A DNA stretch of 64,000 bases from JACVRW01 sp963812415 (GCA_963812415.1 CAWEVH010000040.1:62001-126000), one strand, 5' to 3'; positions 50,209 to 61,612 are shown, numbered from the stretch's first letter. Numbers and translations: made by a program. The notes: generated by a model from the sequence alone, not told the origin.

Positions 50209-50984
50209 GTCGATCTCCTCTCCCTCCAGGTCCCTGCGCCGGGATTGTTATGCCCGGGGCTGGGGGTTTCAGTCCAACGGGCAGCGGTCCGGTCCACGTC
50301 GTCCGCCAGATCCAGCGCGTGCTTGCGGACGAGGCGCTCGGCGAGCTCGGCGTCGCGGCTCTCGAGCGCCTCGATGATGTGCATGTGGTCGACGATCGAG
50401 CGCTCGGCGCGATCGTCCTCCCCGATCATGTGGCCGCGAATCGCGCGCACGTGCACGAGCAGGCCGGCGACCAGGGCGCTGATCACGGGCGAGCGGGCGA
50501 GCTCGATGATGCTCTGGTGGAAGCGCAGGTTCGCCTCCGAGTACTCGTTCAGCCGAAGGCGCAGCTGGTCGTCCTCGAACGTCGAGAAGAGCGCGCGCAG
50601 GCTGCCGATCTCCTCGTCGCTCGCTCGCTCGCAGAGCAGCCGGGCGGCCATGCTCTCGAGCGCCGCCCAGGCTCGGATCATCTCGGTGATCTCCGCCTTG
50701 CTCTTACGCACGATCCAGACGCCCCGGCGAGGCACGATCTGCACCAGCCCTTCGTGCTCGAGCCGGGCCAGTGCCTCGCGCACGGGCGTGCGGCTGACGC
50801 CGAGGGCCGTGGCGAGGCGCTTCTCGTCCAATCGAAGGTCGGCGTCGGCCCGGTAGACGTCCCTGGCCAGGATGGCGTCGCGCAGCGCCTGGTAGGCGAG
50901 TTGGGCGACGCTCACTGCCTCCGCTCGTATCGGCGAAACGACCAATGAGCCGTTCTGCTGCTCCTGAGGCGGCTCTACCTCCAC
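50205..50984 (-). CDS. GntR family (FCD) regulator heading the oxalate-type operon
   Basis: A 259-residue regulator: QLAYQALRDAILARDVYRAD, HTH LDEKRLATALGVSRTPVREA, wing GLVQIVPRRGVWIV, then the FCD domain with NEYSEANLRFHQSIIELARS. The start is GTG 50984 (others possible). It overlaps the ThDP enzyme start as ATGA, so it is the first gene of the run that extends to 40109 and probably an autoregulator responding to the substrate acid or its CoA ester. Confidence 0.9.
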   Translation of the reverse strand: MEVEPPQEQQNGSLVVSPIRAEAVSVAQLAYQALRDAILARDVYRADADLRLDEKRLATALGVSRTPVREALARLEHEGLVQIVPRRGVWIVRKSKAEITEMIRAWAALESMAARLLCERASDEEIGSLRALFSTFEDDQLRLRLNEYSEANLRFHQSIIELARSPVISALVAGLLVHVRAIRGHMIGEDDRAERSIVDHMHIIEALESRDAELAERLVRKHALDLADDVDRTAARWTETPSPGHNNPGAGTWRERRST

Positions 50985-50998
50985 GGGTCAAAGGTTTC

Positions 50999-51010
50999 CT
51001 GGGATACCAG
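50999..51010. promoter_or_regulatory. candidate GntR half-palindrome upstream of the oxalate-type operon
   Basis: CTGGGATACCAG has CTGG/CCAG arms around GATA, near the TGGTATACCA type bound by FCD-class GntR proteins, and a second GATAC follows at 51011. It lies 15 bp upstream of the regulator start. Confidence 0.4.
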
Positions 51011-51074
51011 ATACAAAACACACGGCAGCTCACCGCGGCGGCGGTTTGTTTCACCGTGGGTACATTCGCCCGGC

Positions 51075-52521
51075 ATGCGCGACCTGCTCCGCGACCTGAT
51101 GGACTCGGCCGCCGCTCGCGCCGACTACGCGGACGCTCGCTTCGTGAGCACGAGGCGGGAGCGGCTGTCGACGAGGAACGGCGGGCTGCACGAGCTCGAC
51201 TCGAACGAGAGCGAGGGGGTCGGCGTGCGCGTGCGGGTGCGTGGCGCATGGGGCTTCGCCGCGACCGGAGGGACCGGGCGGCGAGACGCTGAGGCCGCGC
51301 TCGAGCGAGCGCTCGAGGTCGCCGCCGAGCAGCCCGCCGCGGCCGGGACCGGCGCGCTCGCGCCCGAGCCGCCGGCGACGGGCGCCTACGTCAGCCCGGT
51401 GGAGCGCGATCCCTTCGAGGTCTCGCTCGACGACAAGCTCGCGATCCTGCTCGCCGCCGACGCTGGCATGGCCGCCGAGCCCGGCGTGACGCTCAGGGTC
51501 GCGCGCTTCGAGGCGCTCAGGGTCCACAAGCTGTTCGCGTCCACCGACGGCGCCCTGTGCGAGCAGACGCTGACCGAGTGCGGCGGTGGCATCGCCGCCG
51601 TGGCCGTCGCCGTCGATGGCTCCGAGAGCCAGGTCCGCTCCTACCCGGCCTCGCACGGAGGGCATGTGCTGCAGGCCGGCTACGAGCAGTTCTTGGCGCT
51701 CGAGCTCGAGCGCCACGCGCCGCGCGTGGCCGGCGAGGCGGTGGCCCTCGTGAGCGCTCCGGCGTGCCCGCCCGGTCGCTCCACCCTCATCCTGGCCGGG
51801 GAGCAGCTCGGACTGCAGGTCCACGAGTCCGTCGGCCACGCGGTCGAGCTCGACCGGGTGCTCGGACGGGAGGCCTCGTATGCCGGCACGAGCTTCGTCC
51901 CGGCGAGCGGCATCGGCTCGCTCCGCTTCGGCTCCGAGCGGGTGAGCGTCACGGCGGACGCTACGAGCGCCGGGGGGCTCGGCAGCTACCGCTGGGACGA
52001 CGAGGGCGTCGAGGGTCGTGCCGTCCCGATCGTGCGCGAGGGCGTGCTGACCGGCTTCCTGTCCTCACGCGAGACGGCCGCGGAGATCGGGCTCGAGCGC
52101 TCCGGCGGCTGCATGCGCGCCGAGGGATTCGACCGCCAGCCGATCGTTCGGATGACCAACGTGAACCTCGACGCCGGGCGACGCGGGCACGCTCGACGAC
52201 CTGATCGCGGACACCGACCAGGGGCTGCTGATCGAGACCAACCGCTCGTGGTCGATCGACAACCGCCGCCTCCAGTTCCAGTTCGAGGGCGAGGCGGCCT
52301 GGGAGATCCGCGGCGGCGAGCGCGGCCGGCTGCTGCGCAATCCGAGCTATGCGGGGGTGACGCCCGAGTTCTGGGGTCGCTGCGACGCCGTCTGCTCCGC
52401 CGGCGACTGGCGCCTGGTTTCGCTGCTCGATTGCGGCAAGGGCGAGCCGGGCCAGGTGGCGCGCGTCTCCCACGGTTCGGCACCCGCCCGCTTCCGGGAC
52501 GTCGAGGTCGGCGTTGCGTGA
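51075..52521 (+). pseudogene. tldD: TldD metalloprotease, frameshifted near the C-terminus
   Basis: The frame from ATG 51075 has the TldD zinc motif HESVGHAVELDR (HExxxH) near residue 255 and continues intact to MTNVNLDAG, then shifts. Deleting one G from GGG at 52176-52178 restores DAGTLDDLIADTDQGLLIET ... WEIRGG and a stop at TGA 52519, giving about 480 residues. TldD and PmbA form a protease that processes modified peptides and labile proteins. The ATG lies 8 nt after TACATT (leaderless-like) and the end overlaps pmbA. Confidence 0.85.
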
Positions 52522-53879
52522 CGTGTCGGACCTCGCCGAGCTGGCCGCCGGCCTGGCCGGCCCGGACGCGCTCGCCGGCGTGACCCGCGAGCGCTCGCTC
52601 ACATTGCGCTTTGCCGCGAATCGGCCGACGCAGTCGACGGCCGTCGACGACGTGACGGTGGAGGTCGCCGCGGTCCACCGCGGGCGGGTCGGCCGGGCGA
52701 GCACCAACGCTGTCGACCCGGATGCCCTGGCGGCCTGCGTGCGGCGGGCCCGCGGCGCCGCCCGCGCGGCCGCCGCGACCGGCGCGGGCTCCTTCCCTGG
52801 CTTCGAGCCCGACCGCGACCCGGCCGCCCCGGCGGAGCCGGCGCGCCCCGACCCGGCAACGGCCGAGCTCGCGCCCGGACCGGGGGGCGCCGAGCTCGAG
52901 GCCGCGTTCGCGGGCGCCCGGGCGGGGGGCGTCGAGGCACACGGGATCTGGACCGCGGGCGAGGTGCGGCGCGCCTGGGCGACGGACGCAGGCGCGGGCG
53001 CCGAGAGCACCACCGACGCCTTCATGAAGGTGATCTGCCTCGCGCCCGGCGGGCGCAGCGGCTACGCGGCCCACACCGCGCGCGCGAGCGCCGAGCTGGA
53101 CGGGCGCGCCCTGGTGGAGGAGGCGGCCGCCAAGGCCACCGCTCCCGGCGACCCGGCCGAGCTGCCACCCGGCGACTACCCGGTCGTCTTCGAGGCCCAC
53201 GCGGTGGGTTGCCTGCTCCAGCTGCTTGCGGGGCGCCGCATTCGACGGCCTCGCCCACGCCGACGGTCGGGGCGCGCTGAGCGGCCGGCTCGGGACCACC
53301 GTCGCAGCGCCGACCATCAACCTCGCCGACTCCCCCTCCTCCCCGCTCACGCTGACCCGCTCGTTCGACGCCGAGGGCACGCCCAAGCGGCCGCTCCCGT
53401 TGATCCAGGACGGGGTCGCCCACGCCGTGGCCCACGACATCCGCAGCGCGGCGCTCGCGGGGACGGTGTCGACCGGGCACGCGCTCAGTCCCGGCGGCGA
53501 CCCCTACGGCGCCCTGCCCACCAACCTCGTGCTCGCCGGCGGCGGCGCGGGCGGCATCGAGGAGCTCTGCGAGCCGATCGAGCGCGGGATCCTCGTGACC
53601 AGGCTGTGGTACGCGAACGTGATCCGCCCGAAGGAGCCGCTGGTGACCGCGGTCACCCGCGACGGAACCTTCCTGATCGAGGACGGGCGGGTCACGCGCC
53701 CGCTGCGCGACCTGCGCCTGACCGACAACGCGCTCGAGCTGCTCGCGCGTGTCCAAGCACTCGGCCGCGAGCAGAGGCTCACGAGCGACGGCGAGCTCTA
53801 CGGGCGCCGCTTCGCCACCGGTGTGGTCTGCCCCGCCCTGCGCTGCCAGGCGGTGCGCTTCACGGGCGCCGCGGGCTGA
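52514..53879 (+). pseudogene. pmbA: PmbA/TldE partner protein, frameshifted
   Basis: The partner of TldD, lacking the zinc motif as usual. TTG 52514 overlaps the tldD stop. The first part runs to DYPVVFEAHAVGCLLQLL; removal of one G from GGGG at 53230-53233 continues it as AGAAFDGLAHADGRGALSGR ... to the stop at 53879, about 454 residues. Adjacent genes of one complex both broken by the same kind of single-base insertion argue for sequencing error rather than decay. Confidence 0.82.
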
Positions 53880-53899
53880 TAGCCGGTTAGAGTGCCGCC

Positions 53900-54289
53900 A
53901 TGGCGGCAGCACGCAGTCACATGTCGCGCGACCTGCTCACGGTCACCCCGGACGACGGGCTGACCGCCGTGGCCGGCCGGATGGTCGAACGCGACGTGGG
54001 CGCCGTGCCGGTGCTCGAGGGCGAGCGCCTGGTGGGAATCTTCACCGAGCGGGACATCATGCGCGCGGTGGCCGGCGGGATTGGCGCGGACACCGTGGTC
54101 GCCGACTACATGACGCCGGGACCGGAGACGATGGAGCCGGACGAGCCGATCGAGCAGGCCGCGGTGCTGATGATCCACGGCGGCTTCCGGCACATGCCGA
54201 TCGTCGAGGGCGAGCGGGTGGTGGGCATGCTCTCGATCCGCGACCTGATGCGGGTCGTGCTCGAGGACTCCGCCCCGCGCGGAGTGTGA
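53900..54289 (+). CDS. CBS-domain protein
   Basis: A 129-residue protein made of two CBS motifs forming one Bateman module (SRDLLTVTPDDGLTAVAGRM ... GIFTERDIMRAV; MTPGPETMEPDEPIEQAAVL ... GMLSIRDLMRVV). Such proteins bind AMP, ATP, SAM or NADH as energy sensors. ATG 53900 follows TAGAGT by 6 nt. The stop lies 7 bp from the convergent secG stop. Confidence 0.9.
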   Translation: MAAARSHMSRDLLTVTPDDGLTAVAGRMVERDVGAVPVLEGERLVGIFTERDIMRAVAGGIGADTVVADYMTPGPETMEPDEPIEQAAVLMIHGGFRHMPIVEGERVVGMLSIRDLMRVVLEDSAPRGV

Positions 54290-54296
54290 AACCCCT

Positions 54297-54521
54297 CTAG
54301 ATCTTCAGCAGAACGATCACGTTCGCCACGAACAGCAGCGCGAACAGGATCGTCCAGCGGTTCAGGTTGCGCTCGACGAGCGAGCCGCCACCGAAGGGGC
54401 CGGCGCCGGTGCCGACGCCAAAGGCGCCCGAGAGACCGGAGTCCTTGCCCGAGTGCAGCAGCACCAGCACGATGACGACCACCGCGAGGATCACCTGCAC
54501 GCCGCTGAGAATCGCTTCCAT
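54297..54521 (-). CDS. secG: SecG preprotein translocase subunit
   Basis: A 74-residue protein with two membrane helices (VQVILAVVVIVLVLLHSG; LFALLFVANVIVLLKI) and the SecG centre HSGKDSGLSGAFGVGTG. It assists SecYE in protein export. ATG 54521 lies 9 nt after TACCCT, a leaderless-like start. It is followed downstream by no same-strand gene; the Ccm genes lie upstream. Confidence 0.93.
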   Translation of the reverse strand: MEAILSGVQVILAVVVIVLVLLHSGKDSGLSGAFGVGTGAGPFGGGSLVERNLNRWTILFALLFVANVIVLLKI

Positions 54522-54540
54522 CGGCGCCGAAGGGTAGCGC

Positions 54541-54834
54541 TCAGCTGCGCGGCTCGGGCGAGCGTCCCTCGAGCCGGTCGAGCTCGCGGAGGATCTCGAT
54601 CGCCTCGCCGCGCAGGTCGCGGTCGACCGCGCGCCAGTCCGCCTCCGAGAGCTTGCCCATGCGATGGTCGAGCTCGGCGTCCCGGATCTCGCGGTACTTC
54701 GCCTCCTTGGCGGCGCTCAGCTCCTCGATGCGGGTCGCGTCGCGACGCTCCTCCTCACCCTCGCGGCGCAGCGGCACCGATACCGCCAGGGCCACGAGCG
54801 TGGCCAGCACGAGCAGGGCGAGGGCGTACTCCAA
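54541..54834 (-). CDS. CcmI/CcmH-like small membrane protein
   Basis: A 97-residue protein with one N-terminal membrane helix (MEYALALLVLATLVALAVSV) and a charged helical domain (AKEAKYREIRDAELDHRMGK, LSEADWRAVDRDLRGEAIEI) resembling the N-terminal part of CcmI or the tail of actinobacterial cytochrome c biogenesis proteins. It lies 16 nt after ccmF, so a role in presenting apocytochrome c is likely. Confidence 0.65.
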   Translation of the reverse strand: MEYALALLVLATLVALAVSVPLRREGEEERRDATRIEELSAAKEAKYREIRDAELDHRMGKLSEADWRAVDRDLRGEAIEILRELDRLEGRSPEPRS

Positions 54835-54850
54835 GGCGACCCGCCACCGC

Positions 54851-57010
<2,160 letters not shown>

Positions 57011-57047
57011 CTCAGTGCTTCCCGGCGTAAGTTCCGTCGCGGAGCAC

Positions 57048-57446
57048 TTACGACGACTGGCCTTCCTTCTCCTTGGTGAACTTGGATGGGCACTTGGTCA
57101 CGAGCGAGTCGCGCTCGGCCACGAAGGTCCCCTGCTGGAGCTCGCCCTCGACGATCACCTCGCGGCCCTCGCGGAACGGGTCCGGCACGACGCCGCTGTA
57201 GAGGACGGCCACGGACTCGGTGCCGTCCCGGTCGCGGATCCTGAAGCGCAGGTCGTCGCCCTCGCGCTCGATCGAGTCGTTCACCACCTTGCCCGTCAGT
57301 TCGTACGACTTGCCGGGCTGGATCTCGCTCGGCTTGCTCGCCTCGGTGGACGCGCTGAAGCTCGTGTAGACGAGCGCCGTGGCGAGCAGCAACGCGGCGG
57401 TGAGGAAGATGACGAGGCGAAGCTTGCGCTTACGCGAGGGGTCCAC
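57048..57446 (-). CDS. ccmE: CcmE heme chaperone, cysteine variant
   Basis: A 132-residue protein with a basic N-terminus, one membrane helix (RLVIFLTAALLLATALVYTS) and an OB-fold domain (YELTGKVVNDSIEREGDDLR; VEGELQQGTFVAERDSLVTK). In proteobacteria the heme-binding residue is His in LAKHDENY; here the same place reads KCPSKF, as in the Cys-type CcmE (CxxxY) of archaea and some Gram-positives, with Phe in place of Tyr. GTG 57446 lies 7 nt after TAGCAT. Confidence 0.88.
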   Translation of the reverse strand: MDPSRKRKLRLVIFLTAALLLATALVYTSFSASTEASKPSEIQPGKSYELTGKVVNDSIEREGDDLRFRIRDRDGTESVAVLYSGVVPDPFREGREVIVEGELQQGTFVAERDSLVTKCPSKFTKEKEGQSS

Positions 57447-57456
57447 GCCTCGGATG

Positions 57457-57780
57457 CTAGCGCTGGCTCGGGTGGCCCTCGCCGGGCCAGGGCGCCAGCA
57501 GCAGGATCAGGCGCGAATCGCTCTTGGCGTGCACCTCGTGGCGCTCGTTCGGCTCGAAGTGCACGAGGAAGCCGGGGCCGCCCGAGACCGTCTCGCTGCC
57601 CTGCTCGAACTCGACCTCGCCCGCCGCCACCACCACCCACGCGCGCTCGTGGACCTGGTGCTCCTGGAGCCGCTCGCCCGCGGGCAGGTTGATGGCGATC
57701 ACCCGCGTCTCGACGTCGGAGCGCAGGACCGCGGGGCTGCGCGGGTGGACGTCGAGCGACGCGATGTCCCAGGTCTCCAT
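57457..57780 (-). CDS. single-domain cupin protein
   Basis: A 107-residue cupin with motif 1 HQVHERAWVVVAAGEVEFEQ and motif 2 GPGFLVHFEPNERHEVHA. Metal-binding histidines are present in both motifs. It may be a small sensor or dioxygenase-like protein; the substrate is unknown. The ribosome site GGAGGAG precedes ATG 57780. It ends 11 nt before the ccmE start. Confidence 0.85.
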   Translation of the reverse strand: METWDIASLDVHPRSPAVLRSDVETRVIAINLPAGERLQEHQVHERAWVVVAAGEVEFEQGSETVSGGPGFLVHFEPNERHEVHAKSDSRLILLLAPWPGEGHPSQR

Positions 57781-57821
57781 TGACTCCTCCGTTTGCGGGG
57801 TGCGGGGCGTGGCCCGGGAAT

Positions 57822-59096
57822 CTACCCGCGACGAAGGCGCGGCGAGCCCCGGCCGCCGGCGGAGCTCTCAGCGGCGGCAGCGTGCCGTGCCATCCACTCC
57901 GCGCCGGGGTGGTCGGTGAGCCCATGGGCGATGATCGACACGAACACCGCGAGCGCCGCGATGTTCGCGATCCGCTCACCCTGCGGGGCCTCCGAGCCGA
58001 GCACGAACAGGGCGAACGTCATGGTCGCGACCCCCTTGGGACCGAACCAGGCCATGAACGCCTTGCCGGCGGTGTCCACCTCGCGCGCGCCGGCGAGCGC
58101 GGCGAACACCGCCGCCGGTCGGGCCACGAGCAGCGTGAAGGCCACGATCGCGACCGCCGCCCAGCCGTCGTCGAACAGCCCGCCGAAGGTCAGGATCGCG
58201 CCGAACACGAGGAAGACGCCGAGCTTCACGATCTCGATCAGGTCCTCGGAGCGCGCCTCGAAGCACTCGCGCACGTCCGGACGCCAGATCCCGAAGGCGA
58301 TCGCGGCGACGAACACCGAGATGAAGCCGTTGCCCTCGGGCGGCAGCGTCGCGACGCCATAGGCGGCGAACGCGACTCCGAGCGCGTAGAGCGCCTTCTG
58401 ATGCGCGCTGATCTCCCGCCCGAGTGCCCGCGTTCGCGGCATCAGCCGCGCGGCCACGAACGCGATGGCCAGTCCCGACACGAGCCCGACGGCCACGTCC
58501 TGGAGCACGAACTCCCACCACACGAACCGGTCGTCCGACGCCGCCGCGGCGGTGAACGCGAGCACGGCCGGCAGCGCGAGCCCGTCGTTGAGCCCCGACT
58601 CGAGATTCAGCGAGTGGCGAATCACCCGAGGCACGCGCGGGTTGGTCACTACCGTGGCCGACAGCACCGGATCGGTGGGCGACAGCAGCGCGCCGAGCAG
58701 AAAGCACTCGGTCCAGTCGAGATCGGTCACGACGTTGGTCAGCGCCGCGACCAGGATCGCGGTGAGCGGCATGGCCAGCACGAGCTTGCGCAGCGGCAGG
58801 TGCCAGGCCGTCTGGAGCATCTCCTCCTCGACCTCGAGGCCGTCGCGGAACAGGATCAGCACGAGCGCCACGACCGCGAGCCCCTGCACGAAGCCGCCGG
58901 TGGGGTCGAGCTCGAGCACCTCGAGCCCGCCGTCGCCCAGCACGAAGCCGGCGATCACGAACCCGGCCGTGAGCGAGAGGAAGCTGCGCTTGGCCAGACC
59001 CGAGACGAGCGCACCGAGGATCAGCAGCACGCCGAAGACCGCGAACGGCGCCTCCAGGAACTCGACACCGGCGGCGAGCGCTGGCATCGGCCGCAC
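57822..59096 (-). CDS. Na+(K+)/H+ antiporter, CPA1/NhaP type
   Basis: A 424-residue membrane protein with about 12 helices. CPA motifs are visible: LLGALLSPTDPVLSATVVTN (unwound helix 4) and LNLESGLNDGLALP (ion-binding Asp in ND). It exchanges monovalent cations for protons in pH or salt homeostasis. The C-terminal tail is short, without a TrkA-C domain. The start is ATG 59096. Confidence 0.92.
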   Translation of the reverse strand: MRPMPALAAGVEFLEAPFAVFGVLLILGALVSGLAKRSFLSLTAGFVIAGFVLGDGGLEVLELDPTGGFVQGLAVVALVLILFRDGLEVEEEMLQTAWHLPLRKLVLAMPLTAILVAALTNVVTDLDWTECFLLGALLSPTDPVLSATVVTNPRVPRVIRHSLNLESGLNDGLALPAVLAFTAAAASDDRFVWWEFVLQDVAVGLVSGLAIAFVAARLMPRTRALGREISAHQKALYALGVAFAAYGVATLPPEGNGFISVFVAAIAFGIWRPDVRECFEARSEDLIEIVKLGVFLVFGAILTFGGLFDDGWAAVAIVAFTLLVARPAAVFAALAGAREVDTAGKAFMAWFGPKGVATMTFALFVLGSEAPQGERIANIAALAVFVSIIAHGLTDHPGAEWMARHAAAAESSAGGRGSPRLRRG

Positions 59097-59139
59097 TCTG
59101 CCAGACGCCGTCGCGGGATCCGGCTACGGTGATGCGCTG

Positions 59140-61038
59140 ATGCGTCAAGCGCTCGGGATCTGCGCGGGGGTGCTCGCCGCGGCCTGCGCCGCCGTCCCAG
59201 CGGCGGCCGCGCCGCCGCGCGCGCTCACGCTCTCAGAGGGCTGGGAGGCGCGCGTCGAGGCGGCCACGCCGGCGCCGCCCCAGCCCGCTCCGCCCGAGGA
59301 GACCTCGCCCGAGGGTGACGCGCCGCCCACCCAACCCACCCCCGCGGGCCGCGCCGCCCAGGCGGACGGCCGCTGGCGCCCGACACGCGTGCCGGGGGTC
59401 TTCGACACGCGCGCGCTCGCGGGCGCGTACGCGGGTGAGGTGCGGCGCTACCGCGTGCGCTTCAGCGCTCCCCCCACCCCGCGCGGCTTCCGCTGGCTCT
59501 TGAACTTCGAGAGCGTGCGCCGCAACGCGGCGGTGATCCTGAACGGGCGCCGCATCGGCCGCAACGTCGACCCCTACACGCCGTTCACGGTCGAGGCGCG
59601 CGGCCTGCGGCCGGGCCGGACCAACCTGCTCGAGCTGATCGTCGACGGCCGCAAGGACCCGAAGCTGCCGGAGGGCTGGTGGAACTGGGGCGGGATCGTG
59701 CGGCCTGTCCACCTGATCCCGGCCGGGCCCGCGCATCTGAGGGAGCTCGGAACCATGTCGGACGTGAGCTGCGCCGGCCAGGCCACCGGCTGCAAGGCCG
59801 CGCTCGTGATCGACGGCATGCTCGAGCGCACGCCCGGCGCGCGCGGCGCGACCGCGCTCGACGTGTCGCTGCGCTCACCGAGCGGGCGGCGCGTGCGCCG
59901 GGTGTTCCGGATCCCCGCGGGCCGCGCGCGCCGCGAGCGGGTCGGCTTCGAGCTGCCCGTGCCGGCACCGGTCCTGTGGTCGCCCGAGGCTCCCAACCTC
60001 TACGACGCGCGCTTCACGCTGCGCCAGGGCGGCCGCGCGGTGCAGGTCGAGCGCCGGCGGATCGGGCTGCGCTCGGTCACCGTCAAGGGCGGTCACCTGT
60101 ACCTGAACAACCGGCGCGTCCAGCTGCGCGGCGCCTCGATCCACGAGGACATGCCCGGCTCCGGCGCGGCGCTCACGCCGGCCGACATGAACCGGATCGT
60201 GCGCGACCTGAAGGACCTCGGCGCCAACGTCACGCGCGCCCACTATCTGATGAGCGAGCGGCTGCTCGAGCGCTTCGACCGCGCGGGCATCCTCGTCTGG
60301 AGCCAGGCGCCGATCTGGCAGCGCGACACCGGCGCCCACCTGCTGTGGCGACGAAAGGGCCGGCTGCGCGCGCTGCAGTCGGTCGAGCGCACCGTGAGCG
60401 CCGCGCGCAGCCATCCGTCCGTGCTCACCCACTCGGTCGCGAACGAGCTGAGCTTCACGCCGGACGACAAGCCGGGCACGGCGCGCTTCCTCCTCGACGC
60501 CGAGGAGATCGCACGCGACATCGACCCCACGATCCCCATCTCGCTCGACATCAAGGGTCGCCCGGGCTACGGGGAGCAGTTCACCTACGCCGAGTTCGAC
60601 ATGATCGGCGTCAACCAGTACTTCGGCTGGTACCGGTGGGTCGCCGACTTCTCGCTGCTCGAGCCGTACATCTACGAGCTGCGCGACCACTACCCCCGGC
60701 ACGCGATCGTGATGACCGAGTGGGGCGCCGAGGGCCGGCCGGAGCTCGCGAGCGCGGCCGCCGACCTCAAGGGCGGCTACCCGTTCCAGCTCTTCCACGC
60801 GCAGCGCACCCTCGACGTGATCGACCGCTCGCCGGTGCTCTCGGGCGCGATCTACTGGACGCTGCGCGAGTTCGAGATCTACCCGGGCTGGACGGGCGGC
60901 GCGGGACGGCGCCCGGCCCAGTACGAGCCCAACACCCGCCACCACAAGGGCCTGATCTCGTACGAGGGCGAGCGCAAGCCGTCCTTCCACGAGCTGGCCG
61001 AGCGCTTCAAGTCGACGCCCCTCTATCCGGGCGGGTAG
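59140..61038 (+). CDS. secreted family-2 glycoside hydrolase
   Basis: A 632-residue GH2 enzyme. A signal peptide (cleavage near AAAAP) and a proline-rich linker are followed by the sugar-binding jelly roll (RWLLNFESVRRNAAVILNGR, PEGWWNWGGIVRPVHLIP), an Ig-like domain and the TIM barrel with acid/base Glu in HSVANELSF and nucleophile Glu in VMTEWGAEG. Closest to beta-glucuronidase or beta-galactosidase types. ATG 59140 lies 9 nt after TACGGT. It overlaps the convergent ASCH-like gene by 32 nt. Confidence 0.9.
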   Translation: MRQALGICAGVLAAACAAVPAAAAPPRALTLSEGWEARVEAATPAPPQPAPPEETSPEGDAPPTQPTPAGRAAQADGRWRPTRVPGVFDTRALAGAYAGEVRRYRVRFSAPPTPRGFRWLLNFESVRRNAAVILNGRRIGRNVDPYTPFTVEARGLRPGRTNLLELIVDGRKDPKLPEGWWNWGGIVRPVHLIPAGPAHLRELGTMSDVSCAGQATGCKAALVIDGMLERTPGARGATALDVSLRSPSGRRVRRVFRIPAGRARRERVGFELPVPAPVLWSPEAPNLYDARFTLRQGGRAVQVERRRIGLRSVTVKGGHLYLNNRRVQLRGASIHEDMPGSGAALTPADMNRIVRDLKDLGANVTRAHYLMSERLLERFDRAGILVWSQAPIWQRDTGAHLLWRRKGRLRALQSVERTVSAARSHPSVLTHSVANELSFTPDDKPGTARFLLDAEEIARDIDPTIPISLDIKGRPGYGEQFTYAEFDMIGVNQYFGWYRWVADFSLLEPYIYELRDHYPRHAIVMTEWGAEGRPELASAAADLKGGYPFQLFHAQRTLDVIDRSPVLSGAIYWTLREFEIYPGWTGGAGRRPAQYEPNTRHHKGLISYEGERKPSFHELAERFKSTPLYPGG

Positions 61039-61612
61039 CCGGTCGGCCGGCCAGGTAGGCGCGTCCGCGCGGCGACAGCCGATAGCCGCGCTCGAGGCTC
61101 TCCGTGAGCCCGAGCTCTTTGAGTTTGCGCACGTCGGCCTTGAAGGGCGCGGTCTCCCGGCCGAGCTCCACGGCAAGATCCGGCGCCCGCGTGGCCGGCC
61201 GCTCGGCGATCAGCCCCAGCACGGCGGCCGTCCACGGTCCACGGCGGCTCGCCGCGTCCAGGCGCGCGAGGCGCGCGTCGATCTCGGCGCGCTCGGCGGG
61301 CCCCATGTCCGCGCGCTCACGCAGCGCGACGCGCGGGTCGGGGCCGGCGAGGTGGAGGCCGATGCGGTACAGGTCTCCCGCTCGGCCGGCGCACCGTTCG
61401 AGCAGCTCCGCTCGGTTGCCGAACCCGGCCCTGCGAGCGTCCGCGTCGCTGACCGCAGACTCCTCCAGCACCTCCACGGACTCGATCGCGAGCACCCCGA
61501 TGCGGGTGCGAAGCGTCCCGCCGGCCCGGACCGTCGGACGGCGCCAGCGCCGGAACGCGACCGTCACCTCGCCGGCCTCGATCCGGCGGAGGGTGTCGAG
61601 CGGGATGAGCAC
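61007..61612 (-). CDS. ASCH/PUA-like N-terminal domain fused to a winged helix
   Basis: A 201-residue protein. Residues 1-80 (MLIPLDTLRRIEAGEVTVAF, RTRIGVLAIESVEVLEES) resemble the small ASCH/PUA beta-barrel that binds RNA or modified nucleic acid. Residues 115-195 form a winged helix (ATRAPDLAVELGRETAPFKA, DVRKLKELGLTESLERGYRL). It probably acts as a nucleic-acid-binding regulator. The domain reading is by pattern only. Confidence 0.6.
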   Translation of the reverse strand: MLIPLDTLRRIEAGEVTVAFRRWRRPTVRAGGTLRTRIGVLAIESVEVLEESAVSDADARRAGFGNRAELLERCAGRAGDLYRIGLHLAGPDPRVALRERADMGPAERAEIDARLARLDAASRRGPWTAAVLGLIAERPATRAPDLAVELGRETAPFKADVRKLKELGLTESLERGYRLSPRGRAYLAGRPATRPDRGAST

